Below, piece after piece: positions 32,044 to 40,891 of a DNA stretch of 40,995 nucleotides. The notes beneath the pieces were generated by a model, which saw nothing but the letters and a program-made list of their open reading frames with translations, was not told the origin of the DNA and ran no database searches. The stretch covers positions 1 to 40,995 of the forward strand of contig CALXVM010000017.1 in assembly GCA_944392105.1 (NCBI GenBank), written 5' to 3'. Numbering within the stretch: the stretch's first letter is position 1; each line of letters opens with the position of its first letter. The translations under genes were made by a program, and so were the position numbers. Origin of the DNA: an uncultured Clostridia bacterium. Its GTDB lineage: Bacteria; Bacillota; Clostridia; TANB77; CAG-508.

Positions 32044-33093
32044 TCATTTTTTCAATACTTTCTTGGTTTTTAATATTAAAATTATCTGTATTAATCCAAG
32101 TAATCCAAAAATTGGATATAATATTTCTACTAAATACGAAAATTTAATCATAGCAATAAATATAGATATTCCACAAATTGTAATTGTCATATTTTTATAT
32201 TTTGCTTTTGAATTTTTAAAATTTTCTAAAAAACCATACCCTGCTGAAATAGCAGATGTAAATATAGCTATTGCTACAACAATTCCATATATGTTACTAT
32301 ATGCGCTTCCAAATTGATTCATTATAGAAATTATAGGGATGTCTAAATATTGTATATGAGATTGACCTCTAAGAAGTAATGAATATAAACTTATTCCTAA
32401 AATAATAAATATAAATCCTGTTATTAATGATATCTTTCCTATATTTTTTCTTTCAACAATATCCTGTAAGCCTATAAGTATAGGTATAAGTATTATGCTA
32501 TTATAACTTGCATATAAAATTGCTGAAACTATCCAGTTATTTATTATTTTAAATTCACTATTTGTATTTATAAAAATACTATCTATGTAATTATAGTTAT
32601 CTATAAAATATTTGCCATTTATTATTGCTGCAACAATTATAAAAATTATTAAAAAAGGTATTAATATTGTATTTGCTTTAGTTATTCCATCTATGCTTCT
32701 ATTAAAAGTAACAAGGCAAAGTACTGCCATAATAATAGCCATAATTAAACTGTTTATATTTAACTGCTCATAAAAATATGATGCAAATCCAGAAACCATA
32801 ACGAAAAATGACATTAGCAAAAATATATTTATTATATTGCTTAAAATTTTATTTATTTTTTTGTGTTCGCTTATTCTCGTAATTAATTCTTTATAATTAT
32901 CTATTTTATTATTTTTTGTTAGCTTAAGTACTTTATATATTACAAGTGAAAGAATAATACCTGATAATATCATTCCATATAACCCATAACTTCCATATTT
33001 ATTAAAAAAGACATATACTTCTTTTCCTGAGGCAAATCCTGCTCCTATTAATGTTCCAATAATAACTAATACTACTTTTAAAATATTTTTCAT
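32044..33093 (-). CDS. ykvI: YkvI-like transporter of the APC-like fold
   Basis: This 349-residue integral membrane protein has about ten helices and starts with VVLVIIGTLIGAGFASGKEV, the conserved broken first helix that forms the ion/substrate site in this family. The last helix ends in a short basic tail. The substrate is unknown. The ATG has no separate ribosome site: the G-run that would serve (33102-33106) belongs to the 3' arm of the terminator stem at 33097-33129. Confidence 0.82.
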   Translation of the reverse strand: MKNILKVVLVIIGTLIGAGFASGKEVYVFFNKYGSYGLYGMILSGIILSLVIYKVLKLTKNNKIDNYKELITRISEHKKINKILSNIINIFLLMSFFVMVSGFASYFYEQLNINSLIMAIIMAVLCLVTFNRSIDGITKANTILIPFLIIFIIVAAIINGKYFIDNYNYIDSIFINTNSEFKIINNWIVSAILYASYNSIILIPILIGLQDIVERKNIGKISLITGFIFIILGISLYSLLLRGQSHIQYLDIPIISIMNQFGSAYSNIYGIVVAIAIFTSAISAGYGFLENFKNSKAKYKNMTITICGISIFIAMIKFSYLVEILYPIFGLLGLIQIILILKTKKVLKK

Positions 33094-33096
33094 TAG

Positions 33097-33129
33097 AAAA
33101 ACCCCCTCATAAACATTATGAGGGGATTT
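33097..33129 (-). terminator. Terminator/attenuator whose stem contains the ykvI ribosome site
   Basis: A 14-bp stem (33129-33116 with 33112-33099, one G-U) with a three-base loop is followed by five T (33101-33097) on the minus strand. It lies between the stop of the GldG-like gene and the ykvI ATG at 33093. GAGGGGG in the 3' arm is the only candidate ribosome site of ykvI, so forming the hairpin would both end the transcript and hide that site. Confidence 0.7.
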
Positions 33130-33141
33130 GTAATCTATTCA

Positions 33142-34668
33142 TTATTTTTTTCTTCTTCTAATCTGCCATACTACAATTCCTAGTATTATAACTGCAATTG
33201 GAACAGCAAATATAATTGTTAATATTACTCTATGTTGTTGCTCTGTTACTGTATAAGTTGTTATTTCTACATTTTTTCTTATGGTTATATTATCTTCTCT
33301 TTCTGTTAAATAAGAAATTGAATTTAATAATATGTCTTTATTGTTATATAAGTCTATAGCATATATATAATAGCTATTTGCTACTTGAATTCTTGTATCT
33401 GTTGCAAATACAGCATTAGAAAATACTACTAGCTTTGATACTTTTTCATCATCTATTTTTTTAGTTAATATAGCTCCTGTTGTAGCAGAGTCTACATCTT
33501 CATCTGAATCAGTTTTATCTACTGATGTAACAGTTAAGTCTGTTCTATAAAAAGCATCTGCACTTGCTGCTGTTAAATATTCTACTTCTACTCCTAATTC
33601 TTCCATCTTTTCTGGTGTTTCAAATTCTATTTTTCCGGCATTTATAAAGCATGCGCTTATATTCATACCAGCATTTTTAGTTATAGATGAATCTGTAGTT
33701 ACATCATTTATTATAAAATTAGGAGCTCCTTGTATCATTTTAGTTCCGTCACTTTCTAGTATAATTCCTTCTTTTATTGTAATTCCATATTCATCTAAGA
33801 CTTTTTGGAAATTTGGCAAATTGTAATTTTCGCTTATAGTTACCCCTGGATCTTGTAATAATAAAATTTCTCCACCATTTTTAATATATTTTATTATTTC
33901 ATCTCTCTCTAAGTCTGTTAAATCTTCTGCTAAAGTTGTAATTACAAGAACATCACAATCATCTGGTATCTTTGTGTTTGCTAAAATATCTATATTTTCT
34001 ACATCGCTAGCTTCTTCTGAAATAGCAGTTTGTAGTGTAGTGAATTCTGCCTCTGTATATTTACTATGTCCTTCTAAAAAGTAAACCTTTGGTCTATCTT
34101 CTACAGTTACATCTAAAATAGCATTTGTAATAGCTTCTTCTGTTTTGTCTATTGTCGCATATGTTACAGAATCATATGTTACTAAATCATATGTTTGAAC
34201 AATTTTATTTTTTCCATCTGATTCGAAAAGTAGTACTGAATCACTTGAAGTTAGTCCATATTCGCTTTCTAAGTCTGGTCTAATAGATATATCATCAATT
34301 TTTTCAACCTTTATATGGTCATTTAAATTAGCATATTGATTTGTTAAATCTACTACAGATGTATATATATTCATGTTTATTAATGTAATAGTTACATCTT
34401 TATTCAACCCCTCTAGTTTATCCTTCGTTGGTTGTGTGATTGAATATATTTTATCAGCTGTAAAATCTGCATCTGGAATTTCTAATTGTTCTATTCCCCA
34501 ATTTATTAATATATATGCAGCAATAATAATTGCAACTAATATTAATACAGCAAAAATATTTCCAACTAATTTTAATTTGTAATGTGGTTTTCTCTCTTTA
34601 GCCTTTACTAATTGTTTAGAATCTTTGCTGTTATTCTCTTGTTGTTTTTTATTTTTTCCTTTTTTCAC
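33142..34668 (-). CDS. GldG-type ABC transporter auxiliary protein
   Basis: The 508-residue protein has a basic start, a membrane helix (LVGNIFAVLILVAIIIAAYI), a large external domain with the ABC_transp_aux pattern (VYFLEGHSKYTE, ILLLQDPGVTI) and a C-terminal membrane helix (ILTIIFAVPIAVIILGIVVW) with a basic tail. It starts with GTG after GGGAG. It lies 17 bases after the permease gene and completes a three-gene ABC operon. In Bacteroidetes the same family serves gliding; in Firmicutes the cargo is unknown. Confidence 0.85.
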   Translation of the reverse strand: MKKGKNKKQQENNSKDSKQLVKAKERKPHYKLKLVGNIFAVLILVAIIIAAYILINWGIEQLEIPDADFTADKIYSITQPTKDKLEGLNKDVTITLINMNIYTSVVDLTNQYANLNDHIKVEKIDDISIRPDLESEYGLTSSDSVLLFESDGKNKIVQTYDLVTYDSVTYATIDKTEEAITNAILDVTVEDRPKVYFLEGHSKYTEAEFTTLQTAISEEASDVENIDILANTKIPDDCDVLVITTLAEDLTDLERDEIIKYIKNGGEILLLQDPGVTISENYNLPNFQKVLDEYGITIKEGIILESDGTKMIQGAPNFIINDVTTDSSITKNAGMNISACFINAGKIEFETPEKMEELGVEVEYLTAASADAFYRTDLTVTSVDKTDSDEDVDSATTGAILTKKIDDEKVSKLVVFSNAVFATDTRIQVANSYYIYAIDLYNNKDILLNSISYLTEREDNITIRKNVEITTYTVTEQQHRVILTIIFAVPIAVIILGIVVWQIRRRKK

Positions 34669-34684
34669 TTTTCTCCCTCTCTTT

Positions 34685-35368
34685 CTACTTTACAGCTTTT
34701 CTTCTTTTTAATACAATAACTGTAAATAATATAAACATTACAGCAAATGAAACTAACCCAACAACCTCAGTTGCTGATAATAATCCAGCTGGAAATTTTG
34801 AATAATAATTCATTAAGTCCAGTGCTGCAAGAGACTCATTGATATTTGGTAAAAACCATGGAAGTATTAAAACTGCTGCTGTAATAACTGCAGCTACAAT
34901 TTGATTTTCTGTTATGCTAGAAGCAAACATACCAATTGATATTGCAGCCATTGATAATAATAAAAATCCAAACATCATTATTAAAGTAGGTACTAAATTA
35001 GGCGTTCCAAAATACATTAATATTGCAAAATACATTAAACTAATTATTAATGTAATAAGAACTACTGTTGTAGCCGCGAAAAATTTTCCTAGTACTATTC
35101 CCGTAACACTTCTTGGTGATGTAAGTAACAATTGCTCTGTACCATTTTTTCTTTCTTCTGCAAATAATCTCATAGTAAGAATTGGTATAATCAACATTAG
35201 TCCGTACATTGCTGTATTATAATATAAATTTCCTAAATCAATACTTGCACTTTGAATAGCTGTTAGGTAAAAGAAAATACTAAATATTAATAGAAATATT
35301 CCTATGCAAATATATCCTATAGGAGATAAGAAATAAGATTTTAATTCTTTTTTAAGTACTGCCCACAT
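34685..35368 (-). CDS. ABC-2 permease (GldF-like)
   Basis: This 227-residue protein with six hydrophobic helices begins with a coupling region (LKKELKSYFLSPIGYICIGI) and has the conserved RLFAEERKNGTEQLLLTSP loop. The start ATG overlaps the stop of the ATPase gene (TAATG), so the two are coupled. It forms the membrane channel of the Gld-like transporter. Confidence 0.9.
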   Translation of the reverse strand: MWAVLKKELKSYFLSPIGYICIGIFLLIFSIFFYLTAIQSASIDLGNLYYNTAMYGLMLIIPILTMRLFAEERKNGTEQLLLTSPRSVTGIVLGKFFAATTVVLITLIISLMYFAILMYFGTPNLVPTLIMMFGFLLLSMAAISIGMFASSITENQIVAAVITAAVLILPWFLPNINESLAALDLMNYYSKFPAGLLSATEVVGLVSFAVMFILFTVIVLKRRKAVK

Positions 35369-36444
35369 TATTTTTTATCCTCCTTTTTACTTCCTTTTTT
35401 ATTTTTTTCTTTCTGCTTATTTTTACTTTCTTTTGTTTTATTATTTTTCTCTAAGTTTTTCTCTTCTTGTTCTTCAACAGTTGTTTGACTATTATCTTTT
35501 AAAGTTTCTTTAGAATCATCTATTAAACTAATAAATGCATCTTCTAATGTAGATTCATCTTTCTTTAATTCAAATATTATTATTTGCTCTTTTGGTAAAA
35601 TATCAAATAGTTTTTTCCTTAAGTCAACATTTGTATCTGATACAATAGCATATTGCTTTGTTCCATCTTTATTATCTTTTACTAATTTTATTTCATCCGC
35701 TTCTTTTAGCTTATCTTTAATACTTTCCATCTTATTATTAGGATCTTCTACAGTAACTAATATAGTATTTTTTGACTTTGTCTTTTCTTCCAAATTTGAA
35801 GGTGTGTCAATAGCTACAATTTTTCCTTTATTTATAATAACTACTTTTTCACAAATTTGACTCACTTCTGAAAGAATATGTGAACTTAAGATAACTGTAT
35901 GATTTTTTCCTAATTTTTTTATTAAATCCCTTATCTCTGTTATTTGCTTAGGATCTAACCCAACTGTAGGTTCATCTAAAATAATTACATCTGGGTTTCC
36001 TATTAGAGCCCCTGCGAGACTTACTCTTTGTTTGTATCCTCTTGACAAATTTCTAATTAATTTATTTTCAACTTCTTTTAACCCAACTTCCTCTATAAGT
36101 TTGTTTGTCTCTTCTTTTAAGTCCTTATGCTTTACCAGTTTTAGTTCTGCCATATATCTTACAAATTCTTTTACTGTTAATTCTTCATATAAAGGCACCG
36201 ATTCTGGCATGTACCCTATCTGCTTTTTTGCTTTTCTAGGTCTTTTTCCTACGTCAACCCCATTTACAATAATTTGACCTTGAGTAGGATCAATATACCC
36301 AGTTATCATGTTCATAGTTGTACTTTTTCCTGCTCCATTTGGTCCTAAAAATCCTACAACTTCTCCGTCTTTAACTTCAAAACTGATGTCGTCAACAGCT
36401 TTAAAGTTACCATATTTTTTTGTAACATTTTTTACCTGTATCAA
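35368..36444 (-). CDS. ABC transporter ATPase (GldA-like)
   Basis: I take the TTG at 36444, which follows GGGAGG; the longer frame to 36492 has an extra segment without homology. The ~358-residue ATPase has Walker A GPNGAGKST, signature NLSRGYKQRVSLAG and Walker B VIILDEPTVGLDPKQ. The C-terminal ~60 residues are an unusual charged K/E/N tail that looks disordered. It energises the permease encoded next. Confidence 0.9.
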   Translation of the reverse strand: MIQVKNVTKKYGNFKAVDDISFEVKDGEVVGFLGPNGAGKSTTMNMITGYIDPTQGQIIVNGVDVGKRPRKAKKQIGYMPESVPLYEELTVKEFVRYMAELKLVKHKDLKEETNKLIEEVGLKEVENKLIRNLSRGYKQRVSLAGALIGNPDVIILDEPTVGLDPKQITEIRDLIKKLGKNHTVILSSHILSEVSQICEKVVIINKGKIVAIDTPSNLEEKTKSKNTILVTVEDPNNKMESIKDKLKEADEIKLVKDNKDGTKQYAIVSDTNVDLRKKLFDILPKEQIIIFELKKDESTLEDAFISLIDDSKETLKDNSQTTVEEQEEKNLEKNNKTKESKNKQKEKNKKGSKKEDKK

Positions 36445-36705
36445 AGTTATTCCTCCCTCAAATTTGTATTTCCGTAATAAATTTACACTCAAATATTACC
36501 ATTTAATTTTTATTCTTGCAATCATTTTATTTAATTTTCACATAGAATTCACAATTTTGAATATACATGTTAAAAAACAAATTTTTTAAGTTGTATTTTA
36601 ATTTAAAAATATTATATAAATTTTACTTTTTTTAAATAAAAATGACTTTAGTGAAAATGCTTTTATGCTACTTGCCAAAAAATTATGAAAGGAATTGAAT
36701 TTGCT

Positions 36706-37311
36706 ATGTCTATTTATGCAGTTTTTATTTCATTTGCATTAGTTTTTATCACTGAATTAGGCGATAAAACACAATTATTAATGATATCATTTTCTAATAA
36801 ATCTACTCCATTTCGTATTTTATTAGGTGTTGCTATAGGTTCTTTTTTTAGTCATGGAATAGCTATTTTATTTGGGAGTAGCCTTAATTTTTTTGATAAT
36901 TACTTTATCCAGCATTCTCTTAAAATTTTTACTTATCTATCTTTTATATTAGTTGGCTTATACTCATTTCTTCCCAAAAAAATCTTACTATCTATGGATG
37001 ATAGTAAGAAAGAAAATGCTATTACGAAATTATCTAATATGAAAATAAACTATACTTTTATTGTTGCACTCTCTATAATTATTGGCGAAATTGGTGATAA
37101 AACTTTTTTAGCTTCGATAGGGCTTGGTATTCAATATCCAAATTTAAAATTTTCTTTAATAATTGGTGCTATTTTAGGAATGGTAGTATGTGACGCTTTA
37201 GCAATATTCTTTGGAAAATTTTTAAGCAAACATATTTCAGAAGAATCTATGAAAAAACTTTCTGGAATATTGTTTATTATATTTGGAATTATCGGGTTTA
37301 TTTTTAATTAA
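36706..37311 (+). CDS. GDT1/TMEM165 family cation transporter
   Basis: The ~201-residue membrane protein has six helices and carries the two hallmark motifs ELGDKTQ and EIGDKTF, one in each half, which bind the cation. Members transport Mn2+ or Ca2+. An ATG at 36685 is in frame but lacks a ribosome site; the ATG at 36706 has AAAGGA 12 bases upstream, a long spacing, so the choice is uncertain. I see no manganese riboswitch in the 190 bases upstream. Confidence 0.88.
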   Translation: MSIYAVFISFALVFITELGDKTQLLMISFSNKSTPFRILLGVAIGSFFSHGIAILFGSSLNFFDNYFIQHSLKIFTYLSFILVGLYSFLPKKILLSMDDSKKENAITKLSNMKINYTFIVALSIIIGEIGDKTFLASIGLGIQYPNLKFSLIIGAILGMVVCDALAIFFGKFLSKHISEESMKKLSGILFIIFGIIGFIFN

Positions 37312-37500
37312 ATTTTTAGTTTGTGTTTTTTTATTTTATATTTTGCATTTTTCATTTTGCGTTTTTGTTTTGCTTTTTGCTTTTTATATTTTGTTTTGTA
37401 TTTTGCTTTTTGTTTCGCGTTTTTTGTTTCGCGTTTTGTATTTTGTTTTTTATTTTGTATTTTTTATTTTGCGTTTTAGTTTTGTATTTTTATAATAATT
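37312..37500. repeat. T-rich degenerate repeat tract
   Basis: For about 180 bases the plus strand is almost only T with G, A or C at intervals, made of loose TTTTG(Y/T)(A/G)TTTT units such as TTTTGTATTTTG, TTTTGCTTTTTG and TTTCGCGTTTT. No gene is convincing. It follows the GDT1 stop. Confidence 0.7.
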
Positions 37501-37556
37501 GTTGAGTTTTTATATTCAGTTTTACATTACTTTTAGCTTTATACGTATCTATATTA

Positions 37557-38261
37557 TTATATAATTGTTTTTATCCATATTTCTTTTCCTTCCTTATCTT
37601 TAATCCTTAAATTCGGAAAAGTTTTTTTCATCCTCTCGTTCGTAAAATGTTTCTCTTCTATGTTTTTTATTATAGAATTTTTTGGTGATGTATTATTATA
37701 AGTTCCATTGTAAATTTCTGTTGCTCGGTTTTCGTAAGTACTTATTGCCCATACAGTTACTATTGCATTTAATATAAAAAATATTGTAACAAATATATCT
37801 AATTTTTTCTCTATACTTTTTGGTATTTTTTCAATTAGTTTATCAATTGCAGGTTTTGCCACTTTTAGTAAAAATATTGATAATATTCCCCAAAATAATG
37901 AATATAATATGCATATTCTCCCATTAATAGAATTTCCGGTATATGTATAATCCCAGAATCTAATTGAATAAACTGCTTCCAATACATAACTCATTATATA
38001 TTCTAATAATGAACCTATTAAAAATCCATATATAAAAAGCTTAAAATAATTATTAGTGTTTACTTTATTTAATAGAATAATTAGTATTGCTGCTCCCACT
38101 CCATATACAGGGCAAAAAGGTCCCCATAATAAACCCTTTCTACTTTCGACAATTCCAGATGTAAAATAGCAGAATATAGTTTCTATTAAAAGACCGATTG
38201 TACTAAAAATTATAAAATACCATAAAATTTGGTGAAAAGTTAATTTTTTATTTTCTACCAT
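37557..38261 (-). CDS. CmpB-type membrane protein (PF06541-like putative ABC permease)
   Basis: From the ATG at 38261, placed after GAGGAA, the protein has about 234 residues and five to six helices. The first motif (LWYFIIFSTIGLLIETIFCY) and the conserved RKGLLWGPFCPVYGVGAAI and YTGNSINGRICILYSLFWG segments are hallmarks of this family, common in Clostridia. The in-frame ATGs at 38303 and 38276 lack a site. The function is unknown. It is followed by no clear terminator. Confidence 0.85.
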   Translation of the reverse strand: MVENKKLTFHQILWYFIIFSTIGLLIETIFCYFTSGIVESRKGLLWGPFCPVYGVGAAILIILLNKVNTNNYFKLFIYGFLIGSLLEYIMSYVLEAVYSIRFWDYTYTGNSINGRICILYSLFWGILSIFLLKVAKPAIDKLIEKIPKSIEKKLDIFVTIFFILNAIVTVWAISTYENRATEIYNGTYNNTSPKNSIIKNIEEKHFTNERMKKTFPNLRIKDKEGKEIWIKTII

Positions 38262-38469
38262 AAAATTCCTCAACATTAATTTATTGTGTACATTATATAA
38301 CATAATTCTACATTTTTCTACTTTTCTATTATATTATATTTATAATATGTTGTTTTATATTTTTTATTCATTAAGAATTATTAATTATAGAGAAATTTAA
38401 GATATTTATAGTTAATATTATTTAATTAGAGTTAAATAATAAAATAGTAAATGCTATTGCATTACTTTT

Positions 38470-38516
38470 AAAAAATAAAGCTATGAAATGTTTATATTTT
38501 AACACTTCATAGCTTT
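38470..38516 (-). terminator. Terminator of tRNA-Arg
   Basis: A 16-bp stem (38477-38492 with 38501-38516, one G-U on this strand) is followed on the minus strand by a run of T at 38475-38470. The stretch from 38304 to 38476 is A+T-rich and shows nothing else. Confidence 0.8.
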
Positions 38517-38522
38517 ATATAT

Positions 38523-38599
<77 letters not shown>

Positions 38600-38726
38600 A
38601 TGATATAACTATTATACTTTGATTTTTAAATTAATTCAATAGATTTTTTCAAAAAAATGTTGCAAAGTTAAAAAAAATGTGTTATATTATATTAGTCAGC
38701 TTGTTTTGAAGCAGTTTTATATAATT

Positions 38727-38802
38727 CGGGGCGTGGCTCAGTTGGTAGAGCGCGTGGTTTGGGACCATGAGGTCGCACGTTCGATTCGTGTCGCCCCGAC
38801 CA
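38727..38802 (+). tRNA. tRNA-Pro (TGG)
   Basis: The complete cloverleaf includes acceptor CGGGGCG with CGCCCCG, D-arm GCTCAGTTGGTAGAGC, loop TTTGGGA with anticodon TGG, T-arm GCACGTTCGATTCGTGT and encoded CCA. A mobile-type replication gene follows, so its 3' end may be an attachment site. Confidence 0.95.
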
Positions 38803-38862
38803 TATTTAAAGATTTTTGAAGAAATTTTAAAAAATTTCATAAAAGTCTAAAATGAGAAAAAG

Positions 38863-38894
38863 CAGATGTCTGTAACAATACAGCACCTGTTTTT
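38863..38894 (+). terminator. Terminator after tRNA-Pro
   Basis: CAGATGTCTGTA and TACAGCACCTG form a stem with one mismatch and one bulge around a four-base loop, followed by five T. The stretch to 39040 also contains several ATTTCAAGAAT-like repeats (about 38936-39000). Confidence 0.6.
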
Positions 38895-39040
38895 AATTTT
38901 ATCAAATTCTATAAAATGCCTTAAAATGCTGAAAAAATTTCAAAAATAAATTTCAAGAATTATTTTTTATCTTAAAAAAATTTCCAAAAAATTTCAAGAA
39001 TAGCTATCCCTTATCCATACTGGATTAGGAGGAATTTACA

Positions 39041-39631
39041 TTGCTAACTTTTGTACCACATAAAATAAGTGAAGACTTCAAAATAGTTGAATTTTATCGT
39101 GTTAATAAAGATCTTTGCGAAAATGAATTATACAAAGACTTAAAACCTACATCAATTTTATTATATGCACTTTTATGTGACAGATTATCTATGTCTTATG
39201 CAAATGAAAATAAAAGTAATATTTCAAAAAATAAGTTTCATTATTATGATGAAGATGAAAATGTATTCGTAATATTTACTAGAATCGATTTAGAGAAGAA
39301 ATTGCATATTGGTAAACAATCTTTATGTTCTGCATTCAAAGAACTTGTTAAAGCTAATTTGATTAAAGAAATAAGACAAGGTAAGAATAAGCCTAACAAA
39401 ATTTATGTAGGAAAAACTATATCAGAAATAAATAACGAATATGTAAATTGGAGGGTTGAAAAACAAACTTCAAGAGTTCCGATTTCAAGCTGTCCTGAAG
39501 TATTAAAAACAGACACTAATAAAAATAATATATTTATTAAAAAGAATAGTTATTTAAATTATCAAGGAAGAGATTATTCTGATATGGATTGGAGCAAATT
39601 ATATGCAAATTATAATTTTGAAAATGATTAA
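39041..39631 (+). CDS. RepA_N-like replication initiator
   Basis: The 196-residue protein matches the N-terminal domain of theta-plasmid RepA proteins: SILLYALLCDRLSMSYANEN, then a winged-helix portion (VFVIFTRIDLEKKLHIGKQS, AFKELVKANLIKEIRQGKNK, then KIYV). It lacks the C-terminal part of full-length RepA. It starts with TTG after GGAGG. Such genes occur on plasmids and on integrated elements of Firmicutes. A repeat-rich region in front may be its origin. Confidence 0.75.
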   Translation: MLTFVPHKISEDFKIVEFYRVNKDLCENELYKDLKPTSILLYALLCDRLSMSYANENKSNISKNKFHYYDEDENVFVIFTRIDLEKKLHIGKQSLCSAFKELVKANLIKEIRQGKNKPNKIYVGKTISEINNEYVNWRVEKQTSRVPISSCPEVLKTDTNKNNIFIKKNSYLNYQGRDYSDMDWSKLYANYNFEND

Positions 39632-39649
39632 TTTTATAGGAGGTTTTGT

Positions 39650-40018
39650 ATGGAAAATTTAAGAGAAAAATTAGAATACCATCAAGAAAAAGATTATTTA
39701 ATACCTAATATAGCAATTAAAAATAATTTAGATAATTATCAAATTGGGAAATATGGATATTTAAGGCTTGACTATCTAAAAAAGTATAAAAGTGGTTATT
39801 ATACAGAGTTAATGATAGAAGGAACATTACCAGAACACATTGTAGCCATTGATAAAGAAGCAAGTGTTCAAGTGAAAAATATAGTTAAAAGCTTAGCTAA
39901 AGCTAATAATGTTGATGAAATATTAAAACAAAGTAACCAATTTGAATGGATAAGATTAATGAATAATTTTAAAAATAGTGCTGAGGAAATTGTTTTAAAA
40001 GAATTAATTTATAATTAA
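39650..40018 (+). CDS. TnpV-like transposon protein
   Basis: The 122-residue protein follows the TnpV pattern of Tn4451-type mobilizable transposons: YLRLDYLKKYKSGYYTELMI, 'EGTLPEHI', 'EILKQSNQFEWIRLMNNFKN' and 'AEEIVLKELIY' at the C-terminus. The role of TnpV is not established. AGGAGG lies before the ATG. It is 18 bases from the RepA-like gene, so both belong to one unit. Confidence 0.75.
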   Translation: MENLREKLEYHQEKDYLIPNIAIKNNLDNYQIGKYGYLRLDYLKKYKSGYYTELMIEGTLPEHIVAIDKEASVQVKNIVKSLAKANNVDEILKQSNQFEWIRLMNNFKNSAEEIVLKELIYN

Positions 40019-40038
40019 ATATTAGGAGGAATATTAAA

Positions 40039-40332
40039 ATGTGTAATTTTAGAGAAGTAAATGATGATATATTAAGAGAATGGCTAAATATTCGAGAACA
40101 AGAGGTATTTTGTACTTTAACACCTGAAGATAAAAAGCACCATCTATATTTTGATGAGCTATCTGAAAATATTTTAAAGAATGTACCTAAACAAAATCAA
40201 AAGTATGTCAAAAAGCAATTGGATAAACTTAATAATAATTTTATGGATTATCTTTGCTACTGGAACGAAAAGTATTATAGGAATGGTTTTGTTGATGGAA
40301 TACAGATTACTATAGGCTGTATAAAAACATAG
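40039..40332 (+). CDS. Small unidentified protein
   Basis: The 97-residue protein is helical and charged with no membrane segment. Its end (FMDYLCYWNEKYYRNGFVDG) loosely resembles DUF6809-like proteins found on mobile elements, which finish with a glycine-rich helix. It has AGGAGG before the ATG and lies 20 bases after the TnpV-like gene in the same operon. A function cannot be given. Confidence 0.6.
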   Translation: MCNFREVNDDILREWLNIREQEVFCTLTPEDKKHHLYFDELSENILKNVPKQNQKYVKKQLDKLNNNFMDYLCYWNEKYYRNGFVDGIQITIGCIKT

Positions 40333-40358
40333 AGAAGTGAGCATATATGCTCACTTCT
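40333..40358. terminator. 26-bp perfect palindrome, probable terminator
   Basis: AGAAGTGAGCATA and its exact complement are directly joined without a loop, immediately after the stop codon of the small protein gene and 18 bases before the stop of the acetyltransferase gene. T-rich sequence follows on the minus strand. Confidence 0.6.
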
Positions 40359-40375
40359 AAAAGTGTTTAATATTT

Positions 40376-40858
40376 TCAATTTTCAAAATAAAATGCATAT
40401 CTAGTATTATCTCTTATAAAACGTTCTTTATAATTTCCATTACTAGCAGATTTAACAACTTTTCTCCAAAATTCTTGAGCTCGTTTATTTTTTAATAAAG
40501 TCCTTATTTCCCATTTTCCTTTATACCTTTTAAACATTTCATTAGCCATGAACGTTCCTGCTCCGTGTTTTCTATATTTATTTAAAACAAAGAATTCTGC
40601 TATTTCATTCATTCCATCTTCGTTAAATCTTTCTAAGACAAAACCTGCTAGTTTACCATCATATTTTAAAATATATGGATGTCTTTCTTCTTGTGTCCAA
40701 TACAAATTTATATATTTGCTTAATTTAAACAAACCATTATCTAATAATTGAAAATTAGTTGTTTCATCTTCAAAAAAGCTTAATTCATAAGTATATAGTT
40801 GCATTAAATTAAAAATTATATCCTTGTCTTTTTCTGATACTTCATATAATTCAAGCAT
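40376..40858 (-). CDS. GNAT-family N-acetyltransferase
   Basis: The 160-residue protein has the GNAT core: LAGFVLERFNEDGMNEIAEF, then the acetyl-CoA loop KYRKHGAGTFMANEMF and the late strand/helix with NKRAQEFWRKV. The substrate is unknown; antibiotic, polyamine and protein targets are all possible. It is transcribed toward the RepA-TnpV group. The start has only a short GGAAA site. Confidence 0.85.
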   Translation of the reverse strand: MLELYEVSEKDKDIIFNLMQLYTYELSFFEDETTNFQLLDNGLFKLSKYINLYWTQEERHPYILKYDGKLAGFVLERFNEDGMNEIAEFFVLNKYRKHGAGTFMANEMFKRYKGKWEIRTLLKNKRAQEFWRKVVKSASNGNYKERFIRDNTRYAFYFEN

Positions 40859-40891
40859 ATAGATATTTTCCTTTCATATATTTATTTATCT

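Noticed and set aside
31577..32317. A 246-residue hydrophobic frame on the plus strand
   Set aside because: It spans the antisense of two good genes; its hydrophobic character comes from their lysine- and isoleucine-rich codons.
36493..36705. A yybP-ykoY manganese riboswitch before the GDT1 gene
   Set aside because: The conserved loops of that riboswitch are not present in this A+T-rich leader.
37283..37505. Small hydrophobic proteins within the T-rich tract
   Set aside because: They are Phe/Leu/Cys runs produced by the T-rich repeats and have no ribosome site.
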